A stretch of DNA of 60,000 bases from contig NC_045149.1 in NCBI RefSeq assembly GCF_008831285.2, positions 21,159,035 to 21,219,034 of the forward strand, given 5' to 3'. Source of the stretch: Nymphaea colorata (taxonomy: Eukaryota; Streptophyta; Magnoliopsida; Nymphaeales; Nymphaeaceae). The notes under the pieces were generated by a model, which was not told the origin of the DNA, did no database searches, and worked only from the letters and a program-made list of their open reading frames with translations. Shown one piece after another: positions 1 to 12,404 of the stretch (within the stretch, counting starts at the first letter, position 1; each line of letters begins with the position of its first letter). The position numbers were made by a program, and so were the translations under genes.

Positions 1-837
1 AATCGAGAAGAAGATTGAGTTACAGCTACCCAAAAGAACCGAGTCGAAGAGTACGTTGGACGATTTCCAACTTTTCCCATTGTGATCAACAAACAGCCTC
101 GTCGGGAACCATTCTTTTTTCATGCAAGTTGTTTTCTCTTTATATCTCTGTACGTACAATTCTTTTGCGACAATTATTCTCACATTAAATTTCTTGTTCA
201 CGCAAACTTGTTCACTCACTTCTTTTTGTGACCATTATTCTCACATTAAATCGGTACTAGCCAACAATTACATTTATCAGTGCATTATTTAAGCAATCTT
301 AAAAGATTTGCTTTTACATTAGATCGTTACATTTATATCATTCAAATTGCACATTAAATTTTAGCATTCTCTTTATAAATTTATAGATTTGAACAGTATT
401 GCACTGCCTGCCAAATGGTCATATAGTGACAGAGAAGGAGAGAGGTGCAAGGAGGTGGGGGACATATATGTAAGCTGAAAATTTTGGATTATTTAGAAAT
501 TATAAGGCTGCTGCATGCAGCTGTCGGCAATATTACAATTACCAAGAAAAAGAATCCTTCCTTTGAGATACTTTTTATCACGAAGGGACTGTTTGATCTG
601 ATCTTTCCTTTTGCCTTTCTTTCCTTTATGTCTCATGCACGTTCTCTCTCGTAAGGAAAAGGGAAGACCCATAAGACACAATCAACAACAAATATATGTA
701 CCTACTTCTCCTTCACATTCCCTTTTTCTTCTAAGCTTCCAACCTTCTCTCTGAATCATCCATCCCTACCCTTTCTTTTTCCTTTCTGATCTGTTTCATG
801 TATAAGAAGAAATCATGGAAAATGAAGAACTGCACGA
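1..837 (-). other. 3' flank of the KANADI gene
   Basis: This stretch follows the stop codon of the minus-strand KANADI gene and must hold its 3' untranslated region. It is AT-rich with pyrimidine-rich patches. I see no clear AATAAA on the minus strand, so the polyadenylation site is not placed. Short open frames here look random and match no family I know. Confidence 0.4.
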
Positions 838-2039
838 TCAATCGGGTCTGCCCAAGGTGAACTCAAGGTTGGGGCTCTTGAGGTTCGTCCCTGAGAGGGT
901 GGTCGAGCTCTCTGGGCTGCTGCTCTTTTCCTGCGGACAGTAGCCATTTTCAGTAGCAGTAATGCAATGGTTGCAGAAAGGTGCAGTCATGAAGAAAGAA
1001 AAGTTGGCCCAAACGAGAATCGAGAAAAATAAAGGTGGAAATCTAAGCGATCTTAAGCATCCATTGGGTGCTTTCTCCAGTTTGACGAAGGGTAAAGGAA
1101 AGAACGACGGCCATGAGACGCTCGAATTAATTGACCACTATTAATTTCCTAACCAGCCACCTTGGTTTCTTGGTAGTATCCTTAATCTTGACAAGACACT
1201 GCAAATCGGATCTTCATAAGTGCTAGTGCTTGCACACACACACACACACATGTCTGAGCTTGTGTGTATAAACTGAAATCGACATATTTAATAATGCATA
1301 GTCTATGTAGTTTCTCATGTCAGATCTACCATCTTTTCTTTCCCTCTTACCCATCATAAGACAATAATTTCAATGCATATGTTTTAGTTTTCCTATATAT
1401 ATAGTAGAGAGATCTAGAGGAAGAGAATCTTACATATCGCAACCTATAACTCTCTGGATGCCTTTATTATTATAGGGAGCTAAGGAGATGAGAGACTGTG
1501 TATGATCACTGAGAGCTGTACCATAAAAGAGATGCAACGCATGCATTGAGGATATTATGGATGTCAATCAATACAATATGAACAAATAATTATGGTTTAC
1601 TATTTGGAAAAAACTTTTTAAAAAGGTGGACAATGATTGGCTCTTTCGTTTTCAAAAAACTGTTCAGGCATTATTTTTATTTTTGTTTTCATGCTGATAG
1701 TCTTCAAGCTATCATTGGAACTCATATGGAAGCGCCACGTACAAGAAGTTACTTATTAACAAATCCTACTTGCAAACGACGGATTTTCAGCTTAAGCAAT
1801 ATTCAGTCATCGTTGCTTGCACAAAAAATGATCCTACATCGGCCAATCGCTTTAATGAGAAAATACTGAAATACTTTCATCATCAAGTACTTCGTTGAAC
1901 AACATTCATCTGGAAAAATGCAACGTGATGCATGTTTTTTAATCGAACTATCATAAGCACATATTTCCCACTTAATCAAATGAAAAACCATAGAAACAAG
2001 AGATCTAGCAAACAAAGTTGCTCTCTCTTTCTCTCTCTC

Positions 2040-2078
<39 letters not shown>

Positions 2079-5000
2079 GCTGTGTGCATCTATTCGTGTT
2101 TGATTCGTATGGTCCTTCTCAACCCTTGGTTAAGAAAAGCCCACTTTATCCGGAAGTCGGATAACTTGGGTTCCTCTAAGCTATCTGCCTATATAAATAC
2201 AAAGATATATAGATGTCAGTCGCTCCTACTTACGCTTTCTTGAATGCGGAGAAACCGATGTAGCTTTGGGACCATTTAGCGGCAGAGTCCACTCCTCTTG
2301 GCATATGCGCCATGACTCAAATTAAAGAACTCGATGCGTGTTATTTTTGTTCTTATTTTGAGGCAATTAGCAAGAACATAATTAAACTAGACTGTATCAG
2401 TTTATACCGTTGAACTCTTGACCTCTTTCTATTTCCAATTCCTAGCTAGGGGCAAAGTTAGCAATATATTAAGATATATATGAAGAAAATGATACATCTT
2501 TTCACTGTCAGTACGTACCGATGTTGATGTTACGATCGAGATGAAAACTGATATTTACAACATTGCATTAGACCAAGCTCGGTAGCAGAGATATTTGGCC
2601 GAGTAATACCACCTTGGCATTTTGGGTAGTTTGTATTTGTACAAATTAGAAAAGTTGTAGAGAGAGAGAGAGAGCAGGCTGACCTGCTTGGTCCATGGTA
2701 AATGGATTTGGTTTACTGAACCATCCCAATTGAAGATGGTAAAAACTAAAGTCCTTCCCCTCCTCCTCACGATTTGAAATAAACAAAGTTACTTTATTAG
2801 TGTTAATAAAGTGGCTTTAAAGATGACATAGCATCCCATTTTCTGCTAAAAAAAGGAGATTTGAGGTGTAAAATGATGTAAATCGGTACCTTTAAATAAG
2901 TCATGCTCGACTGAGAATCCACTGAACCAGCCTGCAGCCAAGCTCCTCTACTGCAAATCAGCATTGGGAGAATATTTCCATCAGTCAAAGTAAAAGGCGC
3001 TCTGCCAGCAAAAAAGAAAGCTTTAACTTTTACTGTTAACCATTTTAAGCTTTGGTAGTGTACTGATAGAAATAAAGGACTGCATGTGATGGCCTATATA
3101 GACTCATCAATCGGTACAAGAAATTACATGGAAGCAGCATTAAACCTTGCTTTTTAACCCCCCACAAACTCAGCTTTCCTCTTGCTTTTACGTGCGTTAT
3201 CCTCTCCTCTATCAGCTTTAGTTTCCAGCACAATTTTTCTCTTGTTAAGCAAGGTTTTCCCTTTTTAGGTGTAGATTAGATCTCGACCTATTGATCTGTA
3301 TCTTGAAGAGATTGATTTATTCTTTCTTTATCTCGTTTTTCTTTGAATGCTGCCATGACCAAAGACAGAAAGAATCGAGGCTTGACATGACTAGACCCTC
3401 CGATCCTCTACTTTTTAGTCATCGTCATCATCATCTGTGATTCGTCATTTGGGCACACATAAGATTTCTGTCTGTTGCTTTCTTTTCCTTTTCTGTTAGT
3501 GTTGTTTTTAAGTTGATTTCATGCCATTCAGAAGAAAACCAGCACAGTATCGAGAAGATGACAGGAAAGCGCATCTGTCATCTTGCACGACTAGGAATAC
3601 TTGCAAATAAAATGGTGAAAGAAAAGTCGTTCACTTTCTGTATCGAGAGAAATATCAGGTTAAAGGTTATAAACAGAACAAATAGAAGTTGAATTCTAAG
3701 GAAAACCAGGAAGGACTTTTTGGTTCTGGCCAAATTGGTATGTGGCTGACATGTCTTAAAGCCTATAGAGCTGGTTAAATTGGGTCAGTTTAAGAACTTC
3801 AAGTTGAAGGAGGCAGGAGCTTGACAGTGAGCAGATAGCATGCTCTTGACAATATGTGATAAGGGTCTCGGCCAAAACCCCAACTGCCAATCAGAGAACA
3901 ATTACTTTTCGAAGGCTACAGTGCGTAGTACAGAACACTGCCTCCTCCATTACATCAGGTCTCCATAGCAACGAAAAAATGTGCAGCCAAAACCACAAGA
4001 ACCCGCGAATTTATTTTGGCATATACGCCATTTCTGAACCTGTTTAAGGACCAAGTCTTTCAAATATGGGAGGTTCCATGTGGTCTTCCGCAGGATAGCA
4101 ATGGAAGGAATCTACAAACATAAATCGACTATGTGGCATGCCGTCTGTTTTTCATGAAAACGGGATAGCCGGAGAGATGTTCACCTGGAGGAATTGCTCC
4201 ACAGGCTCTGGTGCAACAACTGAGAGTCTCGAGCAGCGCTGTTGGAACTGACGCGATCTGCTGCTGCAGCGTTTCCCGCTGTAAACTCGTCTGAGATTTC
4301 TCCACTGTGACCGGATCCGAAGCCCTCCGGCTGCCCTGAACCAACGTCAAGACTACCCATCATTTCTCCGGTGGTATATTCTTCAGTGTGTTCAGAACAT
4401 CTCACGAAAATAACGAAAGCCAAATGTGGAAATCAATAAAGAAATAGTTCATACAATTCATTAATTTGTGTCTCCTTTGAGAGAGAGAGAAAGAAAGAGA
4501 GGGAGAGTGAGAGGAGAGAGAGAGACGGTATAAAGCTCTACCTGAAGACACTGCAGGCTTGTCAGTGGTCTTCACGGTTCTATACATCTGCAAAGTAACA
4601 ATAATGGTAGATATTAACGAAAACCAGGAACTTAATATTCATATCTTTAGTGCACTAAAACAAAACAGAAACGTTCATTCAATGTATCGATTAACGGAAA
4701 AGGAATCCATAAAAACTGGGTTTGGCTGAGAATTTCCTGGCTGAGTTGACCATGGCTTCCCGTCTGGTCAGCATAGAAAGGAATATATCATTGTGTAATG
4801 ATGACCAACTTTTCCCTTCGAAAAGAGCAGGGAAATAATTTTCTTTTCTTCCTTGATCAACTCTTCATTATACCGCCATGATTGAAGCCCGATGTACACC
4901 TTGAAAAGCGTTCTCGTCTTAGGCCGCTTGTTGGGGCAGTAGGGGCTCCCCCTCCCAATTTTCCCCATCAGTCTTCTGCCGGCCCCGTTCTCAAACACCC

Positions 5001-6267
5001 CTTTTCTTTTATGAAGTTCTTTCTCGTTTCCCTAAATCTCGAGTGCTGTGAGTAAACAAACAAATCCTGTATTCACTGTTGCCTGTTTTCCGGATGGGTT
5101 TTGGAAATGGGGATGTAGAAAAATTGCTGAAATCTTCGTCTCGGTTGGCTTCTACTGTTGACCTCCTTCCTTCCAGACAAAGAATCATCCGAAGAAGAAG
5201 GTCTTAGGGAGTAGGGTTATCATAATATATTCTCAACCAAACCAAACCCCATAGTGAAATATAATAATCTTTTCATGCCCAAGTACTAGCGGGTGCAGCT
5301 ATGAAACCTTATCTAGAAGCTATAAGAGAGAGAGAGAGAGAGACCTGCAAATGGCTTTTTACATGGGCTAGAGTGAGATCTTTGACATCCATGAGCTCGA
5401 GAACGGACTTTGGAGTTGCCCCTTCACAAATGAAAAGCAGAACATCCATGAGAGAATGAACTTATCTTCTTTCTCATTTCTCAATATCCCACTTAATCTA
5501 GATAAACGGAGAGAACCCAACGACGGCAATAGGGTTGCCGCCACTATTAGGGTGCAGCTTGGTGTGAACGGAAGGCAACAACCGTCGGATTCACCACCAG
5601 AAGCATCCACGGCCGTTGGATCGGCTGAGACTAATGTCCAAAACGAAAGAGAAATAACATAAAATCGCTTACTCTCATGGCCCCCGAGCAGCTCCACTGC
5701 GTGGACAAACCGGGCGTGGAGTGAGCTCGTCCACCGCATCCTTGGCGCCCGCAGGCTTCGCTTGGCTGGAAACCTTGCCCCATATCTCGATCTGAAAACC
5801 CCAGCCGCCGGAGATGAAGACGGCGACGACGGCAACTCCGGCAGGATAGAGGTGGCGAAGCTGTCGGAGGGAAGAAAGGGATACTGGGGAGAATGGTAGA
5901 CGGGGACACCCCTTATAGGCCTGAAACCGTAGCCGTGAGCATAGGGATGATGGTGGTACTGGTGGTGGTGTTGGCCCATGTAATGGTGATGGGCCTTGGC
6001 GTCGGCTGGATCCAAGAACAGCCTCGCCGGAGCGGCATCGGATTCCGGAGGCCGGGGACTAGCCAGGGAGAGCTGGAAGGAAGCCTCGGTGTTGGTGGTA
6101 GGACTGATTTGGTTGGGGCCGAGGTTGTGGCGCCAGAAGACCGCCATCTGCTGCTTCTGGTGGTGCGCAGCGACTGGTTCCGAGTCCCTCAACCATGTGG
6201 GTGTTGGCTTCGCGTTTGGGGGGCTAATCTGCAGAGACAAATCTGGAGTTGGGTGGGAGAGCTCCAT
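838..6267 (-). CDS. KAN: KANADI-type GARP (G2-like) transcription factor, 6 exons
   Basis: The product is a nuclear DNA-binding protein of the KANADI family, which specifies abaxial organ identity and acts largely as a repressor. Exons, in transcript order, are 6267-5673, 5421-5345, 4587-4542, 4335-4185, 2950-2890 and 930-838. All introns are GT-AG and all phases agree, giving 340 aa. The start ATG at 6267 gives MELSHPTPDLSLQISPPN, the usual KANADI N-terminus with an EAR-like DLSLQI. A His-rich linker and RPIRGVPVYH follow. The GARP domain spans about residues 169-228 (KRSLRAPRMRW to LTLAHVKSHLQ) and is complete. After it come MYRTVKTTDKPA, an acidic/Ser-rich region, LWSNSS and the C-terminal PNLEFTLGRPD. 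The length is normal for the family. The least certain border is the exon 4 acceptor: an alternative at 4380 would add 15 codons in frame. The family assignment is very secure; the paralogue (KAN1/2/3 type) is not, although the N-terminus is nearest to KAN2. Confidence 0.93.
931..2889 (-). other. KANADI intron 5 (about 1.96 kb) with CT/GA microsatellite
   Basis: The donor is AAAG/GTACCG and the acceptor TCCGCAG/GAAAAG, joining two phase-0 exons. The intron contains a pure CT run at about 2043-2071 and short TATA-rich patches. I see no coding sequence inside it. Confidence 0.75.
2951..4184 (-). other. KANADI intron 4 (about 1.23 kb)
   Basis: This intron joins ...TCCTCCAG/GTGAAC to TTTGCAG/TAGAGG, a phase-2 junction. 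The reading frame runs through it as NSS-SRGAWLQ, which matches the place where other KANADI genes are interrupted. I see no other feature inside. Confidence 0.7.
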
Positions 6268-6316
6268 GGAGAACACCGGACTTGGATGAAGATCGTTAGT
6301 CACTTGGGTATCTGGC

Positions 6317-6470
6317 TTTATAGTGGGTTTTCCGGTGAGATTTCCAGCAAAAGAAGAGCCAGCGACTGAATTTCAGATCATGGTGTTTTCAGAAGACAGA
6401 AAAAGAGAGAGAGAGAGAGAGAGAGAGATCCTTGAGCTTCTCTTGAGCACCTTGCTATGACAGTATATAG
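6317..6470 (-). promoter_or_regulatory. KANADI core promoter candidates with GA/CT tract
   Basis: Reading on the minus strand, a TATA-like CTATATAC lies at 6463-6470 and is followed by a CT run at about 6404-6428. A second TATAAA lies at 6317-6322, only about 50 nt before the start ATG. The distal box would give a leader of roughly 170 nt that includes the CT run; the proximal box would give a leader of only about 20-30 nt. Pyrimidine runs near plant transcription starts are common, which favours the distal site. Confidence 0.4.
6373..6381 (-). promoter_or_regulatory. Possible two-codon uORF in the KANADI leader
   Basis: On the minus strand ATG ATC TGA stands 112 nt upstream of the KANADI start ATG. 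It is the only upstream ATG between the distal TATA-like box and the main start that I can see. It matters only if transcription starts at the distal site. Confidence 0.35.
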
Positions 6471-6599
6471 AAGAAAATGACACTTACAGCGGCTATATCG
6501 GAGAGATGCAGAAAGGCATCTCTCTCTCTCTCTATCTAAATGGCAGAGAAAAAGGTGAGACATGGAAAAAGGATAAAAAAAACACATGAATGCATGGCG

Positions 6600-7361
6600 A
6601 GAAGAAAAAAAAAAAAAAAAAGGTTGTGGGCCTCCTCTGTGTACGTGTGGTTATGGACAGAAAATAAGAAAAAGTAAAAAAAAAAGAAAAGAAATACTAA
6701 AAAAATTCAGGAAGGAGACATGAGTTCATACTTTATTCTTTACCCACTTTTTAATCTTTCCCCTTATTAACTGCTGCTATTAATTTTCTTTTTCCTTCTC
6801 TTGGAGACAAAAGGAAATCGTCCTTGCCTTTTTAACTTGTGGGTTTGTCTCAACCACCAAGGAGGAGCCAAATCTAATCCTCCTTTTCCTTGTGTAGATG
6901 AAAAATTACCCACAGTGGGTCCTGATCTTCTGTATATATTTAGAATTTGGTGCCTCATTGATCTTAATTTCATGCAGCAAAAGTCACTGGAATGTTTGTT
7001 GGTCCCACTGCAATTGAAGATTGGGGTTGTCTGTTGAGGCCTTACAGGAACTGTGGGTTTGCAGATCTTAACTACAGTTAGTGCAGCATTATCTGCTGTT
7101 TCTCTTCACTTATTTGGTTTTTTTAGTTATGTATGTCCCCCCTCATATACTTTGATCATGCTTAGAGGTTGGGTATGAGAACTAAGAGAAAGAACAACTT
7201 CTCAGAATCCCTAAACCAGAACTTCTTCCTAAAAGGAAATTGATAGCCGACACTTCCTCAACCTCTGTTTGGTTTAATCTAGAAAGGATGATTCATGGCG
7301 GTTTCATGAGTCCTTTTCTAGCTTTTCTCTTTGCAAAGAACTCTGCTAGTGAAATGCCATC

Positions 7362-7366
<5 letters not shown>
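6600..7366. other. Intergenic, A-rich, no gene seen
   Basis: This begins with poly-A and A/G-rich low-complexity runs upstream of the KANADI promoter, then ordinary AT-rich sequence. Nothing coding is recognisable. Confidence 0.5.

Positions 7367-7459
<93 letters not shown>
7367..7459. repeat. (AT)n microsatellite, about 46 units
   Basis: This is an uninterrupted AT dinucleotide run of about 93 bp, the longest in the window. It produces a spurious Ile-Tyr open frame. Confidence 0.97.
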
Positions 7460-7460
<1 letters not shown>

Positions 7461-7714
7461 TTGCAAATTAGAAATTATGATATCCCTTCAAACACGAGGA
7501 AACCACTCTAGCCATGATATTTTGTTGTTTGCCCGATAATATAAAACCTCAAGAGATTGTTTGGCAACAATAACACAGATTGTTACTATCATATGAACTT
7601 ACTCAAAAACTGGAGTAGATTCATGTACCAATGTAATGCAGTGTTCATGAACGAGTCCTAGGCAAACCAACCTTATTTGAACAGTCGATAGAGTAGCAGT
7701 TCTACCTCAATATT

Positions 7715-7885
7715 TTTTTGGGCAGGTTCATGAGATAGTAACAATTTCAGTCCGGGACTCTAGCGGTACCCTTGTTTCTAGAGCCTATGCCTACTTTGGC
7801 TTATACACGGGACCGACACCCACATGAATCGAACTTGTGACTCGCCTTATACCGCTCATTGATTCAAACAGCTAAATCAAACCCT
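7715..7885 (-). mobile_element. SINE-like (tRNA-derived) element candidate
   Basis: Read on the minus strand, there is an A-box-like stretch (AATGAGCGGTAT at 7849-7860) and, about 20 nt further, a B-box matching GWTCRANNC (GTTCGATTC at 7826-7834). A GT-rich body then ends near 7715 next to a T-run on the plus strand. This is the layout of the polymerase III promoter of plant SINEs. No target-site duplication was identified, and the ends are approximate. Confidence 0.35.
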
Positions 7886-7889
7886 AAAG

Positions 7890-8988
7890 TTGTAAGCTAT
7901 TGGTAGCTGCCATATGAAGTTACTCACACTTATAAAAATAATTCCTTATATACTTTGAGATCTTAATTAGAAGTTTATATATATATATATATATATATAT
8001 CCCCTAAAAAAGACAGAAAAATCAGCAAGGAAGAGAAGAGTGACAATTGGAAAAAACTGGGAATGTTTGGATACAAGGTTGAATTTAAGAGGGTCGAGTT
8101 TTAAAAAAGGAAAAGGTCAAGAGTTCGATACTCTGTGTTAGTAGGTAGCTCCCTACACTTGGACTTGGGTCAAGTGGGGAGGTCATCCACACCAACCCGA
8201 GTCCAATCCTTTCTCCTTGTTATGTGCAAACAAATAATTCAAATATCACAAGCTCCATAATCATTGGCTAAGCGGAACGATACCCTATCCACACATTGCC
8301 TAGAGACTAAAAAGACTCCCACCTCATATATAGCAGTCATTACTCTCATAGCCACCTAAAGTAAAGAAGCGTTAGACAAAACCAATTTGACGCCATATAT
8401 ATATATATGTGTGTGTGAGAGAGAGAGAGAAAAAAAAATTAAATAGTGATTTTAGATTTTAAGAGTCATTGAGCTTGAGATTTTAGTTTATACCTTTTTA
8501 TCGTTGTTTTTTCTTTCAACCATTCATATGTTTCGTTTAGATGGTTGAGTAACTTTAAATAGTCAGAGTCTTCAGACTTTAGTTAGCTATATATATATAT
8601 ATATAAACCACACACTTAGGTTGGAAATAAAAGCCAGACCCTTTGATTTTTTGCTAAAAATTATTTTAAATAAAATATAAACATCTTCATATATTTATAA
8701 GAACTGTTTTGATATAAAAGATGTTTTGATTCAAGTTTTTATGGAAAAGTGGATTTTTTATTATCAAGATATTGATGCTATGAAAACCATCCATTTCTTT
8801 TTATTATAAAAACACTATTAAAGTCTAACAAATGACTATATATTTGGCATCAACCCATTCTTCAGATCATAGCAATAAGGTTAGGTTAAAAAAAAAAAAA
8901 CATTTTGAACACCAAAATCAAAGCAACTAGTTTTTAACCCTAACCTAAGAGTCTGATTTTTACCAATTTCTCTTTCTCTCTCTCTCTT
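7890..8988. other. Intergenic with short TA runs and a B-box-like site
   Basis: TA runs lie at about 7977-8000, 8394-8407 (continuing into GT and GA) and 8588-8605. At 8110-8125 a palindromic AGAGTTCGATACTCT again matches a polymerase III B-box and may belong to another degraded SINE. No gene is recognisable. Confidence 0.4.
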
Positions 8989-9098
<110 letters not shown>

Positions 9099-9509
9099 TT
9101 AATGCCTTCACTAAGAGCTAGGTATTGGTAAGAGGATTATGTGAGGGGAAGTCTCTAGGAAGGGACAGTCAAAATATGGGGCCTTTTGATTAATAGCACC
9201 CAATTGAGAAAACCCCAATTTGCCCTTTCTCTTGCTGCTCAAAGAGGTGATATCTACAACTATAACCATTTACTGAAGTCTGCGGGTGGGCCTTTTTGCA
9301 TTGAGTCCCAAAATGGGCATAGTTTATGAGACAAGTAGAGAGAGAACCATCCAGTACTTAAAGTAAAGGGAAAGGGCATTCTTGTAATTGGACTGCAGAC
9401 AAGGGGAAACCCTAGCCTATGAAGTGATAAGCAGCAGCAGCAGGCTAACAGCCATTTTCACTGCACTTTATATTTCCACATGTAAGAGAGTCTAGGAAGG
9501 AGGGCAAAG

Positions 9510-9640
9510 GAAGAGAGAGAGAGAGAAATCTAGAGAGAGAAAAATCTAGAGAGAGAATCGAGAGAGAGAGAAATCTAGAGAGAGAAAAATCTAGAGAGAG
9601 AATCGAGAGAGAGAGAGAGATCTAGAGAGAGAAAAGTTAA
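9510..9640. repeat. 45-bp minisatellite of AATCTAGAGAGAGA units
   Basis: A 45-bp period built of AATCTAGAGAGAGA and AATCGAGAGAGAGA sub-blocks repeats about 2.5 times. The second copy starts at 9571, exactly 45 bp after the first at 9526. It appears to have arisen from a GA microsatellite. Confidence 0.85.
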
Positions 9641-10744
9641 AAAACTGGGACTCATGAGAATATACTGAGGGCCGATCTGACAACATGTGTAGATGTGTCC
9701 TCTCTCGTTAATTGCAGAAAAAACAAGATTATGGACAGCCATTAGGCAGCTCTGGAAGCGTCTTATTATTATTATTGTCACCTCAGATTCGGCCCTTCTT
9801 CAAGGACCCAATGAACTTCTCTTTCCGAGATATTCCCTTTTGACTTTGTTAGATCGATCATGTAAATAAATAATCGTGTAAGACCTAAGCATTTATTTAT
9901 GTTGTTTGCGTATGCATTTTTATATTTGCATGTTATTGATGTTTAACTATGTTGGTGCTTATATTTACTATGTATCCGTGACATCGAAGTTTGTGGTGGT
10001 TAGCAGTTGCCATGCAAGTGCTAAATCGAGGTAGGCTAGGGTGAGCGTAGAGTGGTCCAGGCTGCATGGTGGCTCGATCCCTGCTCTTGCTCCACAGTCA
10101 ATTGCGCCGAGCCCGATTCATTTTGCTAGCTTGTCAGGTTGACAGTGAGAGTCTAGTCGTCGGTTTTATTTTTGTGGGTGCTAATTTTTTGGACTCCAAG
10201 CTACGACATGAACGACAATCGAGTTGAATGGGTGTTTCGTAGGTTTCTTGGGATCCTAAAAATACTAGTCCTAGAAGCCCTGGAATTGTATTTAAATTAA
10301 ATTTTCTAGTTTCAAATTAAAAATTAAAGATCAAAAAGGTTGAAAATTTTCCTTACAAAAATGCACTCAAGTTTGTATTTCTTTTATTCATTTAACCAAT
10401 CAAACTTAATTGTGTTTCTTCTATCTTATGAACACTTGACCATAATTTTATAAAATAATTTGCACCAAAAATTAATAAAACCGACAAAATATGCCATGTG
10501 TCTTCATCGAACTGGTAGGTGCATCGAATCTCAAAGTTGCTGATTTGATTGAAGCCGGCCGATTCACATCTCCATTGGCATAATTGGCGTATCATAATAC
10601 ATACGAAAATTACTTAATGTCATTTAGATTGAACATCCGGACAAGACTATGTGTGCAAAAGACAGGCACTTGTTTGAATATACGGCCGCGACTTGATATT
10701 TAACACCATCCATCTTATGTACCAATAGGAAAGACAATGGTTGT

Positions 10745-10747
<3 letters not shown>
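9641..10747. other. Intergenic, no gene seen
   Basis: This is moderately AT-rich sequence. I see no coding signature, RNA gene or clear repeat boundary. Confidence 0.4.

Positions 10748-10813
<66 letters not shown>
10748..10813. repeat. (TA)n microsatellite
   Basis: This is an uninterrupted TA run of about 66 bp. Confidence 0.95.
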
Positions 10814-10816
<3 letters not shown>

Positions 10817-11959
10817 TGTGTTAATTAATAAATTCTTAACTTACTTAGGAAAACAAAAATACTTATTGTTCCTTACTGTTACTGTCATGTATGAGTTGAT
10901 CTTGACCCGTATCTACTCTAATAAGATTCAGACTCAGGTCGAACCCAAGTTTACGAAATGATTCATGAACTTTTAGAGGTTAAGTCACACAGATAAAGGT
11001 ACGGGTATGAGTACGGGTACAGGTAATTTAAAGATCACATGAATTTGAATTGTGAATTCAAATTCGTATTGGGATATGATATTAGATTTTTCTTCATTAG
11101 CATTCAAATATGAATATATAAATGTTTGAAATAACCAACATGCGAGTAAGATTGCATCAAGTTAGAATGGGATTTATTCATATCCCAAGTGGTGTGGGTT
11201 TTAATTAGAAGTTAGAAGGCCTGAGTATGGTATTTTAGAGGCGGGCCTGGCCTATCGACATAATGATAGCTCCTATGACTCTTATCAACCCTAATTTCAG
11301 TAAGGACAAGCAAATGGCGTTTTGTATGTGATTGAATTGATCGGTGGTTTTCTTCTTTAAGATGACCTGTCCTTCAAAGATGGTGGCTGATTAGAATTGT
11401 TCTCTAATTGCGTGTTCGGTTTTGGAATCTAGGAATTTTTCAAACATTTGCACGGCATCAATTACTTCGGCACCTTTCCAGCAACGTTTTGGAAATAAAT
11501 TGCTCTCTCTCTCTCTCATGTTCTTGCCTCTCCATGGTCTTTCTTTGTTAGTAATCTTTTAGACCCGCCTTTCAATCGTCTTTTTTTCTTTTTTTTTGTC
11601 TTTTCCCCACTGTCATTTTCCTGGTGTCGTGTTTGAAGATTGTGACTCATATTATCTTGGTGGTGCATTTGAGAAGAGCGCAACAACATGGTCTTCTGGA
11701 GTACAGTTTCAACGTCAGATTCTGTGGCATGCCTTGTGCAAGGGATGTCTATTTTGCTATTGGGCTATAGTACCATCTTTTGTTTGTTGTTGGGTGATTC
11801 CGGCATTTCGTCTATCGACCATCTCCCAACCCCTCTTATTATGTTTTATTGTGCTATTGTCTTGTATATTTCCTTCTTCTATTTTGTTTTTGCGGTTTGT
11901 TCTTATATTAAGAGGACTTCATGTCCCCAAATTTTATTATTGTGCATTTCCATTTTATC

Positions 11960-12008
<49 letters not shown>

Positions 12009-12404
12009 CAAATATAAGATTCATGAGATTGAAATTGGATTTAAAATTGGAGGGGTAAAGATTTTATATCAGAGCAATTATCTACAGATCTTTATAGAAC
12101 CTGATTTAGAACAAAATCTTGAGGTTAGTGCAAACTAGTGCACATTTTTCAATTTTCATATTCCCAAAGTTGTGTGCATTCCTTCCAAAACCTAGCCACA
12201 TAAATGAAGGTGAAAAGTTATAAAGAATAAAAACAAAATTGTGAAAATTGAATGCCAACACTGAATTTCATAAGCTAAAAAGCCTCAGATTGTCGATCCT
12301 AAAATCCTTAGGAATTTGGGTTTAGACATTGCATTTTTTATATCGCATTGTCCGTGGAAATTGTAGATCCATTCATACATTTTCTGGACCCTCGAGTGCA
12401 GAAT
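10814..12404. other. Intergenic with (TA)n at 11963-12004, no gene seen
   Basis: A CT run lies near 11503-11517 and a TA run at 11963-12004. The open frames around 11600-12130 carry no family signature and are extended by the TA run; I treat them as non-coding. Confidence 0.4.

Noticed and set aside
5893-6369. Plus-strand open frame of 158 codons
   Set aside because: It is the antisense shadow of KANADI exon 1, whose minus-strand product is clearly recognisable.
6801-7037. Possible short gene upstream of KANADI
   Set aside because: The frame is unconserved in appearance, with no splice or domain evidence.
7240-7539. Ile-Tyr repeat proteins from AT microsatellites (also near 8.9, 10.7, 11.9 and 15.0 kb)
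   Set aside because: They are translations of simple repeats, with no coding support.
8100-8215. tRNA gene suggested by the TTCGA box
   Set aside because: No cloverleaf, acceptor stem pairing or A-box in the correct position; at most a SINE remnant.
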